DNA of 64,000 bases from Caenorhabditis remanei. Lineage: Eukaryota > Nematoda > Chromadorea > Rhabditida > Rhabditidae. The position numbers and the translations under genes are program-made. The stretch spans positions 2,790,001 through 2,854,000 of the forward strand of contig NC_071332.1 in the NCBI RefSeq assembly GCF_010183535.1. Direction: 5' to 3'. Below the pieces are notes generated by a model. It did not search any database, was not told the DNA's origin, and worked only from the letters and a program-made list of their open reading frames with translations. This document shows positions 12,101 to 23,154 of the stretch, one piece after another (the stretch's first letter is position 1; every line of letters starts with the position of its first letter).

Positions 12101-15100
12101 GTTTCAAAACGTCCCCCGAGTTCGAAACATCGTGCAAATTTTGATTTTTGAGACGTTTCGAAACCAGGATCAATCAGCCTGGTTCTAAGACGTCCCGGTT
12201 TCGAAACGTCCCGATTTTTTGTTGCTCCAAGAGCTCATGCATCACATCAATCCACACTTTTCTCACCTCTTGTCGATCTTTTTCCTTCTCGACATCACGA
12301 TGACGACGGTCTCTATCACGACGTCTACTCTCATCTGAAGTACGGGACCGTGCCGGGGAGATACTGTTACGAGCGCTTCTGGAAATTGAATGAATGAGAA
12401 ACAGCAATTTTGACTGGAAATATGGCTGATTTTCAGCAAAAATATCGATTTTTTTGGATGAAAAATGAACATTTTGGCTGAAATTAAGCTTTTGACTGGA
12501 AATATGGCCGAAAATAACCGATTTTCAGCGTTTTTTTTGGTTGAAAAATGAAAATTTTCGACAGAAATTGCTTCGGTTGCGAAATGTCTCGTTTCAAAAC
12601 ACACTGAAGATACTTTTTCGAGAAATTTCTCGAAACCACACACATTACTCACTCAGGCACCACCACCACCACCACCACTGCAACCGATTCAAATGGAAAT
12701 TGAGCAAGAAGACTCATCGGAGCTGCCTAGAAGCTCACGACGTAAACCGACACACCCACAGAATAGAAATCAGGCGGTGGAGAATGCGTTCGTTGGGTAT
12801 ATAAACGAGAGAGCCGCCGAGATGCCCATCGACTCGTTGTTGGATGAACCGTTTGGGGTGAGAAATAGTGAAAAATTGAGTTTTCCGCAGAAAATTAGTT
12901 GGAAAATTGAGCTTTTAACCCAGAAATGGATGTTTTTTTGCCCTAAAATTGGATTTTTTTAGGTTTTTTGAACCAAGAATTAAATTTTTGCTCAAAAAAT
13001 GGATTTTTTGACCCCTAGAAACTGAGTTTTTTGAACCAAGAATTGAATTTTTGCTCAAAAAATGTTTTTTTTTAACTCAAAAATTGAGTTATCCAGAAAA
13101 TTGTGGGCGGAGCCTCACTACTAGGGGCTGTAAACTTTAAATGTATATCTGGAAATAAGTGAAGATACAGAAGCTTGAAGTTCTGTAATTTGTTAAAAAT
13201 TGACTTTTTCAGTGAAAATTCGTCTAAAAATTGGGTTTTTGGACCAAAAAATGTGTATTTTTAGTGAAAATTCTTCCAAAACTGGATTTTTAGGTAAAAA
13301 TCTACCTAAAAATGGATTTTCTCGATGAAAGTTTGTCTAAAAATGGAAAAATGGAATGCGTCCTTAGACCACGCCACACTTCAAACTTCTGTATCTCGAC
13401 TCATTTTCAGATTCCTAAAATTCTGAAGAGAGATTCAGAATCCTCACGTCTTCAGCTTTCTAATCATATCAATTTAAAATTTTCAAACCCTTGAGGCTCC
13501 GCCCACAATTTCAGGTATCTCGGGAAAACTGAAAATACTCATTTTTGTTTCCAAAAACCCATTTTTAGACGAATTTTCAACGAAAAACGACCAAAAACTT
13601 CTGAATCTTCACTCATTTTGAGATTCGAAAAATTCTGAAACCGGATTCTGAATCGCCACGTCTTCAGCTTTTCAACTTGACCGAATTGAGGATTCTTTAT
13701 CAACTTCCAAACAAGAAGAACTCGAAAAACAACTGATTTTCAGACATTCTAGATTCTGAAATCTATATATCTCCGTTCATTTTCAGAATCCAAAAACTCT
13801 GAAGACAGATTCAGAATCCTCACGTCTTCAGCTTTCTAATCATATCAATTTAAAGTTTTCAACCCCTAGAGGCTCCGCCCACAAATGTCTGGAAAAATAC
13901 TCATTTTTGGGTCAAAAACTCCATTTTTCGGGTTAAGAAATCAAGTTTTTGGGCAAAATATCCAATTTTAGGGCAAAAAACCATCAATTTTCAGGTTAAA
14001 AACTGAATTTTTCAACTGATTTTCAGACATTCTAGATTCTGAAATCAAGTTTTAGATGAAGCGTGAAAACCTCAATTTTCCTCTCTTTTTTCCCATCGAT
14101 TTCCACCGAAAATTGCTCTTATTTCCAGTTGGACTTCACTCTCCGCCCGGAATTTCTGATGTCATACGACCCAATGCATGATGACGTCAACAATGATCCC
14201 CTTCTCCATCCACTTCATCAAGAGGGATCACAAGAGGATCAACAGAGATTCGATGAAGTTTTCGAGACGGTTCTCACCGAGACTGAGCAGAGAGCTCATC
14301 TCGACGAAGGCTCATCGCTCGTTGTTGTCGAGGAGGAAATCGTCGTGGAAACGGCATCACAGGATTACGGTAGTCATCGAGTAGGAGGAGGAGGCGGAGC
14401 TCAAGTACAGTATCCCCCGCCGTCGAGAGATGCCGTCGACAGACTGCTCAGTCCCATTCTCAGACATCAAACCGATTTTCAGTCACCCAGTCAGTCGGCC
14501 TCACATCATTCTGGATTGAATGTTTCGAGGTAGGAGAAGCTCCGCCCCCAAAAATTGGGGAGCCCTGCCCACTTTTTTTTGTAATTTTGGAGCATTTTGA
14601 ATAAAATGTGCGGCAAAATTGTAGAAATGGGCGTGGCATATTAGGCTCCGCCCATCTCCAATACTCTCGGATTGGCTTTCGTTCACGTTTTGCAATTCTA
14701 GCCGAATTGTTGCTTAAAAGGGGCGTGGCCTATGCAAGCTCCGCCCACTTTTTGTAGTTTTGGAACATTTTGAACACATTTTTTTAAATGTGCGGCAAAT
14801 ATTGCAGAAAGGGGCGTGGTTTATCAGGCTCCGCCCACTCCACTTCAGAATTTCTTGACGACTCCGCCCATTTTTGCAATTGTCTAGCCGAGTTTTCGCT
14901 CGAAAGGGGCGTGGCAGTATTGTAAAAGTGGGCGTGGCCTATTAAGCTCCGCCCACTTTTTCGAGCTTTTCGGAGCATTTTAAACAAAATGTGCGATAAT
15001 ACTGCAGTAAGGGGCGTGGCCTGTTTAAACTCCGCCCACTTTTTGCAATTTCGGCGCATAGTTTTAACAGAAAGGTGTCTCTTAGCAAACTTCTAAACAA

Positions 15101-18100
15101 AATGTGCGGCAGTATTGCAGAAAGGGGCGTGGCTTATTAGGCTCCGTCCACTTCTACAGTACTGGCCTCGAAAAGTTTCGAAAATTGTGCGATAAAATGG
15201 TGAAAAGTAGGCGTGACCTATTCAAGCTCCGCCCTTTTCTGAGATTTGTCAAATTTCCGCCTATTTCAGCTCGCGACTCCCACCTCCACCACTATCATCC
15301 CGTCCTCCACAAAACGATGTGCTGCTGAAGAAAGAGATTCCGTCGACATCGGAGGAGAGACGAGTGAAAAGAGACGGAGAGAAGAAGGAGCGAAAGTACG
15401 ATGAGAGGAGTGAGAGGTGAGATTTTCAGCAATTTCAGCCGAAAATTTGCTATTTTTCATACAAAAATCGCTGAAAATCGGTTATTTTTGACCATATTTC
15501 CAGTCAAAAGCTTAATTTCAGCCAAAATGTTCATTTTTTCTGTTACAAAATCATTTTTCATCCAAAAAATCGATATTTTTGCTGAAAATCAGCCATATTT
15601 CCAGTCAAAACTGCTATTTCTCATTCATTCAATTTCCAGAAGCGCTCGTAACAGTATCTCCCCGGCACGGTCCCGTACTTCAGATGAGAGTAGACGTCGT
15701 GATAGAGACCGTCGTCATCGTGATGTCGAGAAGGAAAAAGATCGACAAGAGGTGAGAAAAGTGTGGATTGATGTGATGCATGAGCTCTTGGAGCAACGAA
15801 AAATCGGGACGTTTCGAAACCGGGACGTCTTAGAACTAGGCTGATTGATCCTGGTTTCGAAACGTCTCAAAAATCAAAATTTGCACGATGTTTCGGACTC
15901 GGGACGTTTTGAAACCGATCTTGCAGTGGTTTTGAGATGTCACGGTTTCGAAATGTCCCAGAATCCAACTTTGAAACCGGGATGTTTTAGAACCGAGACG
16001 TTTTTTTTTCGCCAATTTTGAAATCTTTTCCGATTTCCTGGGTTTCGAAATGTCCTGGAACTTTTCGGTCGAATGTGTGGACGTTTTGAAACCGGGACAT
16101 CCTAGAACCGGATCATTTGGAAACCAATCTTGCAATCGGTTTCAAAACGTCCCAAAACTTTTCGATTGGATTTTCAGCCGTTTTCGAACCGGGACGTTCC
16201 GAAACCGAGAGATTTTAAAACCGATCTTTCAATGATTCCCGATTTTCTCGGTTTCGAGATGTCCTGGTTTCGAAACGTCTCAAAATCCGGGACGTTTCGA
16301 AACCGGGACGTCTTAGAACCAACTAGTTTCAAAACGGTGTCCTGGTTTTGGAATGTCTCGGTTTCAAAGTGTCCTAAAATTCAACATCTGCATGCTTCGA
16401 ACGTCTCGGAACCGATTTTTTGCGAAAAAAGCTGTAAAAATGCTATAAATTCGACTAAAAATTTGATTTTCCTTCTTAAAAACGACTGAAAATTGGAAGT
16501 TTTTTGGTTCCAAACCGTCCCTTGTTTTGTGTTCCCTTTGTTTTCACCCCGCTTGTGTTGTGTTTTTTGTAGAAAAGTAGCAAAACAGAAGAGCGGAGAA
16601 AAGAGAGAAAGCATGAATCCTCCGTCACCACCACCACCACTCACCGTCACCATCGTCACGCACCTCCAGAATCCTCTGCTTCTCTTCAGACAGATCGAGA
16701 ATCGACGTCATCTGCCGCATCGACGACGACGACGACGGTGACTTCTGAATCCAAAAAAGAGACGGAGACAGAGCGAAGACGTCGGAAGGAGAAGGAGCGT
16801 GAGGAGCGACTGAGAGCCAATACGTCGTCATCGTCGTCTTCACGATCGAAATCGAGGAATCTGAATCAGAATCCGGAGCACGCGGCGAATCTTCTGACGA
16901 CGATTAAGACGGCTGGTGGAATGACGTCATCGGAAAAGAATCATGGATCGTCGAAACGGAAGGCCGAGATGACGATGGCACCGTTGACGACGTACAAGAT
17001 TCCGAAGAGAGCGCCGAATAGCACGCCGTCGCACGATCAATCGTTTGGAAGGGGAGAGATGCCGACGTCGACGACGACGACGAGAGGAGATAGAGGAGTG
17101 GAGAGAGCAGAGAGATCCAGTAGTAAGGTTGGTGAGGAAAATTTGCAGAAAATGACTGAAAATTGGGTTAAAATGGCTATAAAACTCCTGAAATTAACAA
17201 AAAATCGCTGAAAATTGGATTAAAATCGCTCAAAATTGCTTGAAAATGACTTAAAATGACTAAAAATTGACTGAAAATGACTTTAAAATAGCTGCAAAAT
17301 GACTAGAATTGGGTGATATGAGACAGGCTGATGTCCGCTCAGAATTGCCTGAAAACGACTGAAAATTGGATTAGAATAGCTAGAAAATGACTAAAAATGA
17401 CTCAAAATTGCTCAAAATCGCTTGAAAATGACTGAAAATGACAGAAAATTAGATTAGAATAGATAGAAAATGGCCTATGTGGGCTGAAAATTGCTAGTAA
17501 ATTCCTGAATTTAGTTGGAAATCGCTGAAAAATGGGTTAAAATCGCAAGAAAATATCTGAAATTGACTTTAAATAGCTCAAAATTGCTTGAAAATTGCTG
17601 AAATTCACTGAAACATGGATTAGAATTGCTAGGAAATAACCCGGATTGGCTGAAAATGGTCAAAAATGGCTGAAAATGGATTTAGACTAGCCCAGAGGTA
17701 GCTGCAAAATGACTAGAATTGGCTGAGATGAAACAGGCTGAAATCAGCTTAGAATTGCCTGAAAATTACTGAAAATGACTGAAAATTGGAGTATATTTGG
17801 TCGAAATTGAACCTAGAAAATTCTAGAAATTAGCTAAAAATGGTCGAAAAATGGCTAGAAAACTTCTGAAATTAGCTGAAAATAGCTGAAAACGGCTGAA
17901 ATTCACTGAAAATTAGATTAGAATAGCTAGAAAATATCTGAAAATAATTTAAAATCGATAAAAATCACTGAAAATAGCTGAAAATGGCTGGAAATTGAAT
18001 CAAAATCGTTAGAAATTGACCTAGCAAGACTGAAACTGGCTTAAATTGGCCTTGAAAATATAAAAATTGATTCAGAATCACTCTGATCATATATAGACGG

Positions 18101-20973
18101 GAAATGACAGAAAATGCGCTAGAAACGCTGAAATTCACTGAAAATGACCAAGAAGAAAAATAGAGGCAAATAAGCTGAAAATTTACATGAAATCGTTGAA
18201 AATAGATAGGAAATGACAGAGAAATGACATAAAACAAATGAAAGAATATTTTCCGAGAGGACTACACGGGGCCGCACAGGAAAACTCGAAAACACGAAGG
18301 CTTCTTTTGAGTTAGGAGAACGGCGGATTTTTAGCATATCGAATGCTATAAAATATCGGAATCTGAAATTAGAAAAATATGACTGTAATTCCAGAAACCA
18401 TCACCGACTGCAACGATATCCGAAGGATTCGATGTCGAAGACAACACACGATTCATATTGCCAATGGGACATGCAGCTCGGCGTGAGTTTTTTTTTACAG
18501 AGTTCGGACGAACAATTCTGAAATTTCTTGAATTTACCAACGAAAATCAGAATTTCAGTATCAAAAAGTGAATTTTAAGAGCTTTTTCCTAAAGTGGCTG
18601 AAAATTTTCTATATTTTTTGCGAAAAAAGCTGTAAATTTCCGATTTTCCATCTTAAAAACCTCTGAAAATCGGGGGTTTTCGTATGAAAATGTCTGAAAA
18701 TTCTTGAAAAATACTATCAGTTTTTAGAAAGTTTTGTTTCAAAACGTCCCGGTTCTAAAACGTCCGACTTCCGACTTCCGTATTGAAAATTGTACTTCCG
18801 ACTTCCGACTTCCGTCATTCCATAACTGTGAAATTTAGGCCTTCAGACAAAAATCTTCAGCCAAAAACCAATTTTCCAATGGTTTTAGCGAGTTTTATGA
18901 TTTTTCTCTTGGAGTTTTTGAAAGTTTGAGAAAAAAATCTACTTCCGACTTCCGACTTCCGATTTCTGGGCGGTTTTTCACTTCCGACTTCCGACTTCCG
19001 TTTTAGAAAGAATCACTTCCTAACAACTCTGCTTGGAACCTATCAGAGTTGGGCGGACGTGATTATTTCAACAACGGAAATCGGAAGTCGGAATTCCGCA
19101 CAACTCTGGTACCAATGCTGAAATGGTTTCGAAACGTCCCAGTTCTGAAACGTACCGTTCTAAAACAAGTCATTTCGAAACTGTTTCTCTTGTTGAAACC
19201 GAGAAATCTGGAAGTTTCTGGTTTCTAAACGTCTTGGTTTGGATGTCTAGTCGTTTTGAAACCGGGACGTTTTGGAACCAATGCTGAAATGGTTTCGAAA
19301 CGTCCTGGTTTCAAAACGTCCCAGTTTCGAAATGTCCTCCATCCAATCTATACATGAACCGCCCATAAAACCGTGTGAAAGCCCTTACAGTGTCGTCGAT
19401 CCTGCTGAATTGCGACGCCATGTATCAAGAATATCAGAATCGTCTTCTTCAAGGAAAAGAGAATAATGGGAAGGAGAGCACGTCTTCTACCACTACCGTA
19501 ACCACTCCATCGATTCTTCCCAGTACTTCTTCTAGTACCACTCAACCACCACCGCCTCCTGTTCGACCCCATCATCCGAAAGGCCATCAATACGCGCCGA
19601 TGAAGGGATCAAGTATGATGGAAACGACGGAGAAAGAGAAGGTTGGTGATGAAAAATTGGATGAAAATGAGACTATTTTCAGTAGTTTTCTTGTGAAAAA
19701 TGTGAAATTTCGAGAATTTTTACTCAAAAATCGACGAAATTGAACAAATTTAGAACTGTTTTCATGCAAAAGTCGGGAAAAATCGATGAAAATGAGATGA
19801 TTTTTGAGTTTTTCTTTCGAATTTTTGTCGGATATGAATTCAGGGTTTCAGATGATGAAAATTTGAATAAGGTGATTTTCATTCGTTCCTCTACGAAAAA
19901 CGTGAAATTTCTAGCATGTTTACCCAAAAATCAACGAAAATGAGGCAATTTTTACCTTTTTTCATGTAAAAATCGGAGAAATTGAACAAAATTTCCATTT
20001 CTGGCTGGCGCACCTTTGACGCTATTGAGCAGGATTTGAGGTAGAAGTTGACTGAAACCTGATGATGTTAATACGCTAAATGAGCATGAAAATTGGGTTT
20101 CCTCTTTGATTTTCACTCAAATTTTGAGAACATGCGAGGAAAATCGGGAAAATATCGCCCAAAAACATCAGATTTTTTCTGAAAGCCACAAGCTGGCGTA
20201 CCTTCGACGCTATTTTCAGTCCCCCCTACGTCATTGAAAGTGGCGAAGTCCACCGCCCGCAACCATACTCTTTTTTCTCTGAAATGGTCTTGTTGAGTTC
20301 GGCTGGAGCACCTTTGACGCTGTCAAATTTGAAAAATTGGAAAAAAAGACTAAAAATGTCGAAAAATCCCATAATACCATGATTTTTGACAGAAAAAATG
20401 TGGGAAAATCGGTCAAAAATGGCAAAAATGATTGCCTGGCGCGCCTCCAGCGCTTTGAAAATGAGAAAAAATCGGGTAAAGTGGCCCCCAACAACATTGA
20501 AAACGTCTTGGTTTGCTCTGCTGGCGCACCTTTGACGCGTTACGAACATCATCAGCACATGAAATGGTTGGACTAGCGCCCGTTTAACGCTGTCGCATTT
20601 TCCTATCAAAAAATTCGTCAAAACTGAAAATTCTACTAAAAACTCGATTTGCCGTCACATAAAAATGGCTGAAAATTCTATTTTTTCCGTTTTCAAAAAA
20701 CCAAAAAAATTTAATTTTCAGCCAACCGACGCCCACTCGTCCGCCTCTTCCTCCTCCGGATCATCTTCAAGTGGAAGTTCGATTTCAGATGCATCCGACA
20801 GTTCAGAAGACGACGACGACGAGGACGCTCCGCCCCCAACGTCTTCATCCACGTCATCGAAACCAAGAAAACACCAAAAAACACGTCGAAGCGAGTCTCC
20901 GGAAGAGAAGAATAAGAAGTTGATCAATCAGAAGCATGCCGATAAACTCTTGGATCGACTTCATGGAAAATAA
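9140..20973 (+). CDS. LisH-domain, Ser/Arg/Pro-rich protein
   Basis: Exons: 9140-9304, 10778-11242, 12657-12857, 14129-14529, 15270-15416, 15640-15751, 16573-17127, 18395-18482, 19391-19641, 20722-20973. All phases close, giving 878 aa. A LisH motif spans about residues 43-70 across the exon 1/2 junction (key pattern IYGYLIRNG then TSAAESLRLES). LisH motifs mediate dimerisation, and LisH-plus-long-disordered-tail proteins are often nuclear. The rest is low complexity: poly-Pro, acidic EEE/DDDDE runs, basic RRRDRDRR and KERK blocks, poly-Ser and poly-Thr, and a charged C-terminus ending HADKLLDRLHGK. Ordered patches remain, for example the stretch after the LisH (HDHNLEEIIQVFHRDGHFG) and exons 8-9 (RFILPMGHAARR). 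The LisH placement resembles NPAT, but I cannot show orthology. It is probably the second gene of the operon. Exon 6 has an antisense copy in intron 2. Confidence 0.88.
11340..12215. repeat. GTTTCGAAACGTCCCGG minisatellite, block 1 (LisH intron 2)
   Basis: Dozens of degenerate alternating units around GGTTTCGAAACGTCCC and GGTTCTAAGACGTCCC. TTTCGAAA is itself palindromic. The same family recurs at about 15805-16400, 18725-18765 and 19115-19345, always within introns of the same gene. It overlaps the left arm of the large inverted repeat. Confidence 0.8.
11480..12540 (-). repeat. Left arm of ~1-kb inverted repeat with antisense copy of exon 6
   Basis: Positions 12258-12369 are, as far as I can read, identical in reverse complement to exon 6 of the LisH gene with its splice borders (15640-15751). 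Similarity extends outward on both sides: 12370-12540 mirrors 15464-15639, and 11480-12257 mirrors 15752 to about 16340, with small indels. The arms flank exons 3-5. The antisense exon is not usable in the sense transcript of this gene. Confidence 0.85.
14535..15255. repeat. GC-box minisatellite, ~100-bp unit (LisH intron 4)
   Basis: About seven degenerate copies of a unit containing ggggcgtggcctat, aagctccgcccacttttt, ...tttggagcatttt and aaaatgtgcggcaaa. The GGGGCGTGGC and GCTCCGCCC parts are near-complementary, so each unit can fold. It fills almost the whole intron between exons 4 and 5. Confidence 0.8.
15464..16340 (+). repeat. Right arm of ~1-kb inverted repeat (contains real exon 6)
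   Basis: Counterpart of 11480-12540. It includes functional exon 6 (15640-15751, open frame in phase with exons 5 and 7) and part of the GTTTCGAAACG minisatellite. The spacer between arms is about 2.9 kb and contains exons 3, 4 and 5. Confidence 0.85.
17180..18060. repeat. CTGAAAATGACTGAAAATT-type simple array (LisH intron 7)
   Basis: Long run of near-repeats such as gctgaaaatgactgaaaat and tggattagaatagctagaaa. No open frame. It fills most of the 1.27-kb intron 7. Confidence 0.7.
18769..19107. mobile_element. TCGGAAG-iterated hAT-like element(s), degraded
   Basis: Two pieces. 18769-19023 has ACTTCCG units and ends aacaactctg, matching in reverse complement the left part of the intact copy at 22421-22865. 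19033-19107 is a minimal version with both ends (CAGAGTTGGGCGGA / TTCCGCACAACTCTG). I found no matching 8-bp flanks, so one or both are rearranged. Located in LisH intron 8. Confidence 0.6.
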
Positions 20974-21421
20974 TTTTATTTTTATTTTTTCCAAAATTTT
21001 ATTTTTTCATTTTTTTTTTTGTTTCAAATGTGTTTCTAAAAACCCTCAATCTCGTTTTACAAATAGCAGTTCTGTCATTTTTCACTTTTCTCCGCGGAGA
21101 CTCCGCCCCTTTCCCCTATCGGGTTCTAGGCTCCGCCCCTTTTTAAACCCTTAAGGGTTTTTTTTACAATACATATCTTGAAGTTTTACACTTTCGGGTA
21201 TCTCTTCTACATTTCGCTGTCTCTTTCTCTCTATTTGGTTCAAAAAATGAGTATTTCTTTCACTTTTTCTTTTCTAGACTCGGTTTTTTTTTGCTTTTTT
21301 CTAGAATCTTTATATTTTTCGTCTATTTGATAGCAATGTGCATCTTTATATGGCTTTTATATGACTTGTATGCGTATTAAAGACAACGCCTATTAAAAGG
21401 AATATTCTTTATGGAAGAAAG
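20974..21421 (+). other. LisH gene 3' UTR / downstream flank
   Basis: T-rich sequence with two GGCTCCGCCCC boxes; ATTAAA at 21376 is a possible variant poly(A) signal. Positions about 21090-21370 recur at about 42940-43200 at roughly 90% identity by eye, including the run ctctatttggtt and gatagcaatgtgcat. The convergent minus-strand exon stop lies only a few bases downstream (21422). Confidence 0.7.
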
Positions 21422-21577
21422 TTAAAATAAGTCATTCAAACGACGCATGTCCATTCCAATATCATTTAGCACCACATCAGAACAGTAGAATGGGTCCATA
21501 GAGATATCGATGGCACTCCAAATACCCATCATCAAGACAACGACGATGCTGACAAAAAGATAGCATTTGAAGTAGAA
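21422..21577 (-). pseudogene. Terminal exon of a membrane protein (alternative or paralogue exon 4b)
   Basis: An acceptor (TTTTTTCAG) followed by 51 codons and TAA. It begins F-Y-F-K-C, contains a strong membrane segment (LFVSIVVVLMMGIWSAI) and ends RRLNDLF. It starts in phase 0 with F-Y, exactly like the terminal exon at 23155-23274, so it could splice to exon 3 of that gene (24103-24328) as an alternative last exon. It could instead be the end of a decayed tandem paralogue. No donor exon unique to it was found. The type is given as pseudogene because the region just upstream is broken by insertions; an alternative functional exon is equally possible. Confidence 0.5.
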
Positions 21578-21683
21578 CTGAAAAAAGTGCGCATATTTGG
21601 AAACTGGGGGAGGGGGGGGGTGGCGCTTCTAATAGAGTGTGTATCTCTATTTTTTTGCCGACGAATTCGGCCAACCTCGGAAC

Positions 21684-22169
21684 CAGGGCTGTGCGAAAAA
21701 TTTTTCGAACAAAAAATTTTTTCGGTTTTTTTCGGTGGTTTTCGAAAAATTTTACGGCGAAAAATTTTTCGGTCTAAACTTTTCGAAAAAGTTTTTCGGA
21801 CGAAAAATTTTCGGATAATTTTCGAAAAATCCGTTCGAAAAATTTTGGAAATTTCTACTGAAATGTTCAAAACTGAAGTAACAAAAGAGTGATTTTTGAG
21901 TGATTTTTGATTTTTCCTGAAATATTGTACTCAAAAACAGGTTTCTATGAGCCTTTCTTAAATTACTTACAGTTTTCATACAAATTCAAGATTTTTGCCT
22001 CCGAAAAACACATTTTCCAGACAGTTTTCTGGAAACTTTTTTTTCGAATTTTTCGGTTTTTTCGGTCAAAATTTTTCGAAAAAAAAAGTTTTTCGCTTTT
22101 TTCGGTCCCAAGCTTTCGAAAAAAAAGTTTTTCGAAAATTTTTCGGAAACTTTTTTTCGCACAGCCCTG
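21684..22169. mobile_element. hAT-like element, TTTTTCGAAAAA-iterated family
   Basis: Ends CAGGGCTGTGCGAAAAA and TTTTTTTCGCACAGCCCTG. Flanked by exact 8-bp duplications ctcggaac (21676-21683 and 22170-22177). The interior consists of iterated tttttcg/cgaaaaa palindromic units continuing the terminal sequence, with an AT-rich middle. Length 486 bp, non-coding. Confidence 0.88.
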
Positions 22170-22325
22170 CTCGGAACCCAACTAACTCGTGAATTTTATT
22201 GAATTTAATAGTTTTTTTTTGGTCACACAAGGGAAGTCTTTGGAGGCGCGACTTTCAAATGATCTATAAATTTGGTTATAGGTTTTTTCGGCTACGTGCA
22301 ATCCATTTCTGCCGTCAAAACCTAC

Positions 22326-23068
22326 TGAATGTCTCTGCGAACCGAGTAATGATCTCTCAAATTTTTCTTATGGTCAAGCTTTTTCACATGTAGCTCCGAA
22401 TCGGCAAATAGCATACACAACAGAGTTGCGCGGAAGTGATTTTTTCTAAAACGGAAGTCGGAAGTCGGAAGTAAAATTTGTAATCCGGAAGTCGGAAGTC
22501 GGAAGTGAAAAAACGCCCGGAAGTCGGAACTCGGAAGTCGGAAGTCGGAAGTCGGAAGTAGATTTTTTCGCAAAGATTCAAAAACTCCTAGAAAAAGTTC
22601 ATAAAATTCGCGAAAATCAGTGGAAAAATTAGTTTTTGGCTGAAGAAAAGCTCATTTTCTGTCTTTTTAGACCATTTTTCCTTCTATTTCTGCGAGATGT
22701 ACTTTTTCGAAATCCCACAATTATGGAATGACGGAAGTCGGAAGTAAACATCCGAAAACGGAAGTCGGAAGTCGGAAGTAAAATTTTGAAAACGGAAGTC
22801 GGAAGTCGGAAGTGAAAAACAGCCCGGAAGTCGGAAATCGGAAGTCGGAATTCCGCGCAACTCTGATACACAACATATTCTCATTTTTCGAACGAACGAG
22901 TACATGCAAATCGTGCGATGGAGTTTCATGTGAAATGTGAAAAGGCTTAAAGTTTGAGTTTTGACTGCAGAAATGAACCCCCAGTAGTCGAAAATATCTT
23001 CGATCAAATTTATGAAAGCCGCGTCTCCAGGAACTGCGGGTTGAGTACTGAAAACCAAGCGGGCTTCG
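22326..23068 (-). pseudogene. Open segment split by a MITE, possible decayed exon of a paralogue
   Basis: Between an acceptor-like TGATTTCAG (before 23068) and a donor-like GTAGGT (after 22326), an open frame continues across the site of the 22421-22865 element when the element and one target duplication are ignored, giving about 96 codons. A second frame is also open over the first two thirds, so the true frame is uncertain. The charged end (VKKLDHKKNLRDHYSVRR) loosely resembles the end of exon 3 of the neighbouring gene (RHREEKYRSKLW). If coding, the insertion destroyed it. Confidence 0.35.
22421..22865. mobile_element. hAT-like element, TCGGAAG-iterated family (intact)
   Basis: Ends CAGAGTTGCGCGGAA / TTCCGCGCAACTCTG. 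Exact 8-bp duplications atacacaa at 22413-22420 and 22866-22873. Clusters of TCGGAAG units near both ends extend the GCGGAAG of the terminal repeat; the middle (about 22560-22730) is AT-rich. Length 445 bp, no coding capacity. Confidence 0.9.
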
Positions 23069-23154
23069 CTGAAATCAACAAAAAGGGAATTCAAAATAAA
23101 ATGTTTATTTAAAGTTTTGAAGGAGGGCTGAAGTCATACTTCTAAAAACTATTA

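Noticed and set aside
12258..12369. Minus-strand coding exon of a separate gene
   Set aside because: Identical in reverse complement to exon 6 of the host gene; it is an inverted duplicate, with no other minus-strand exon to join.
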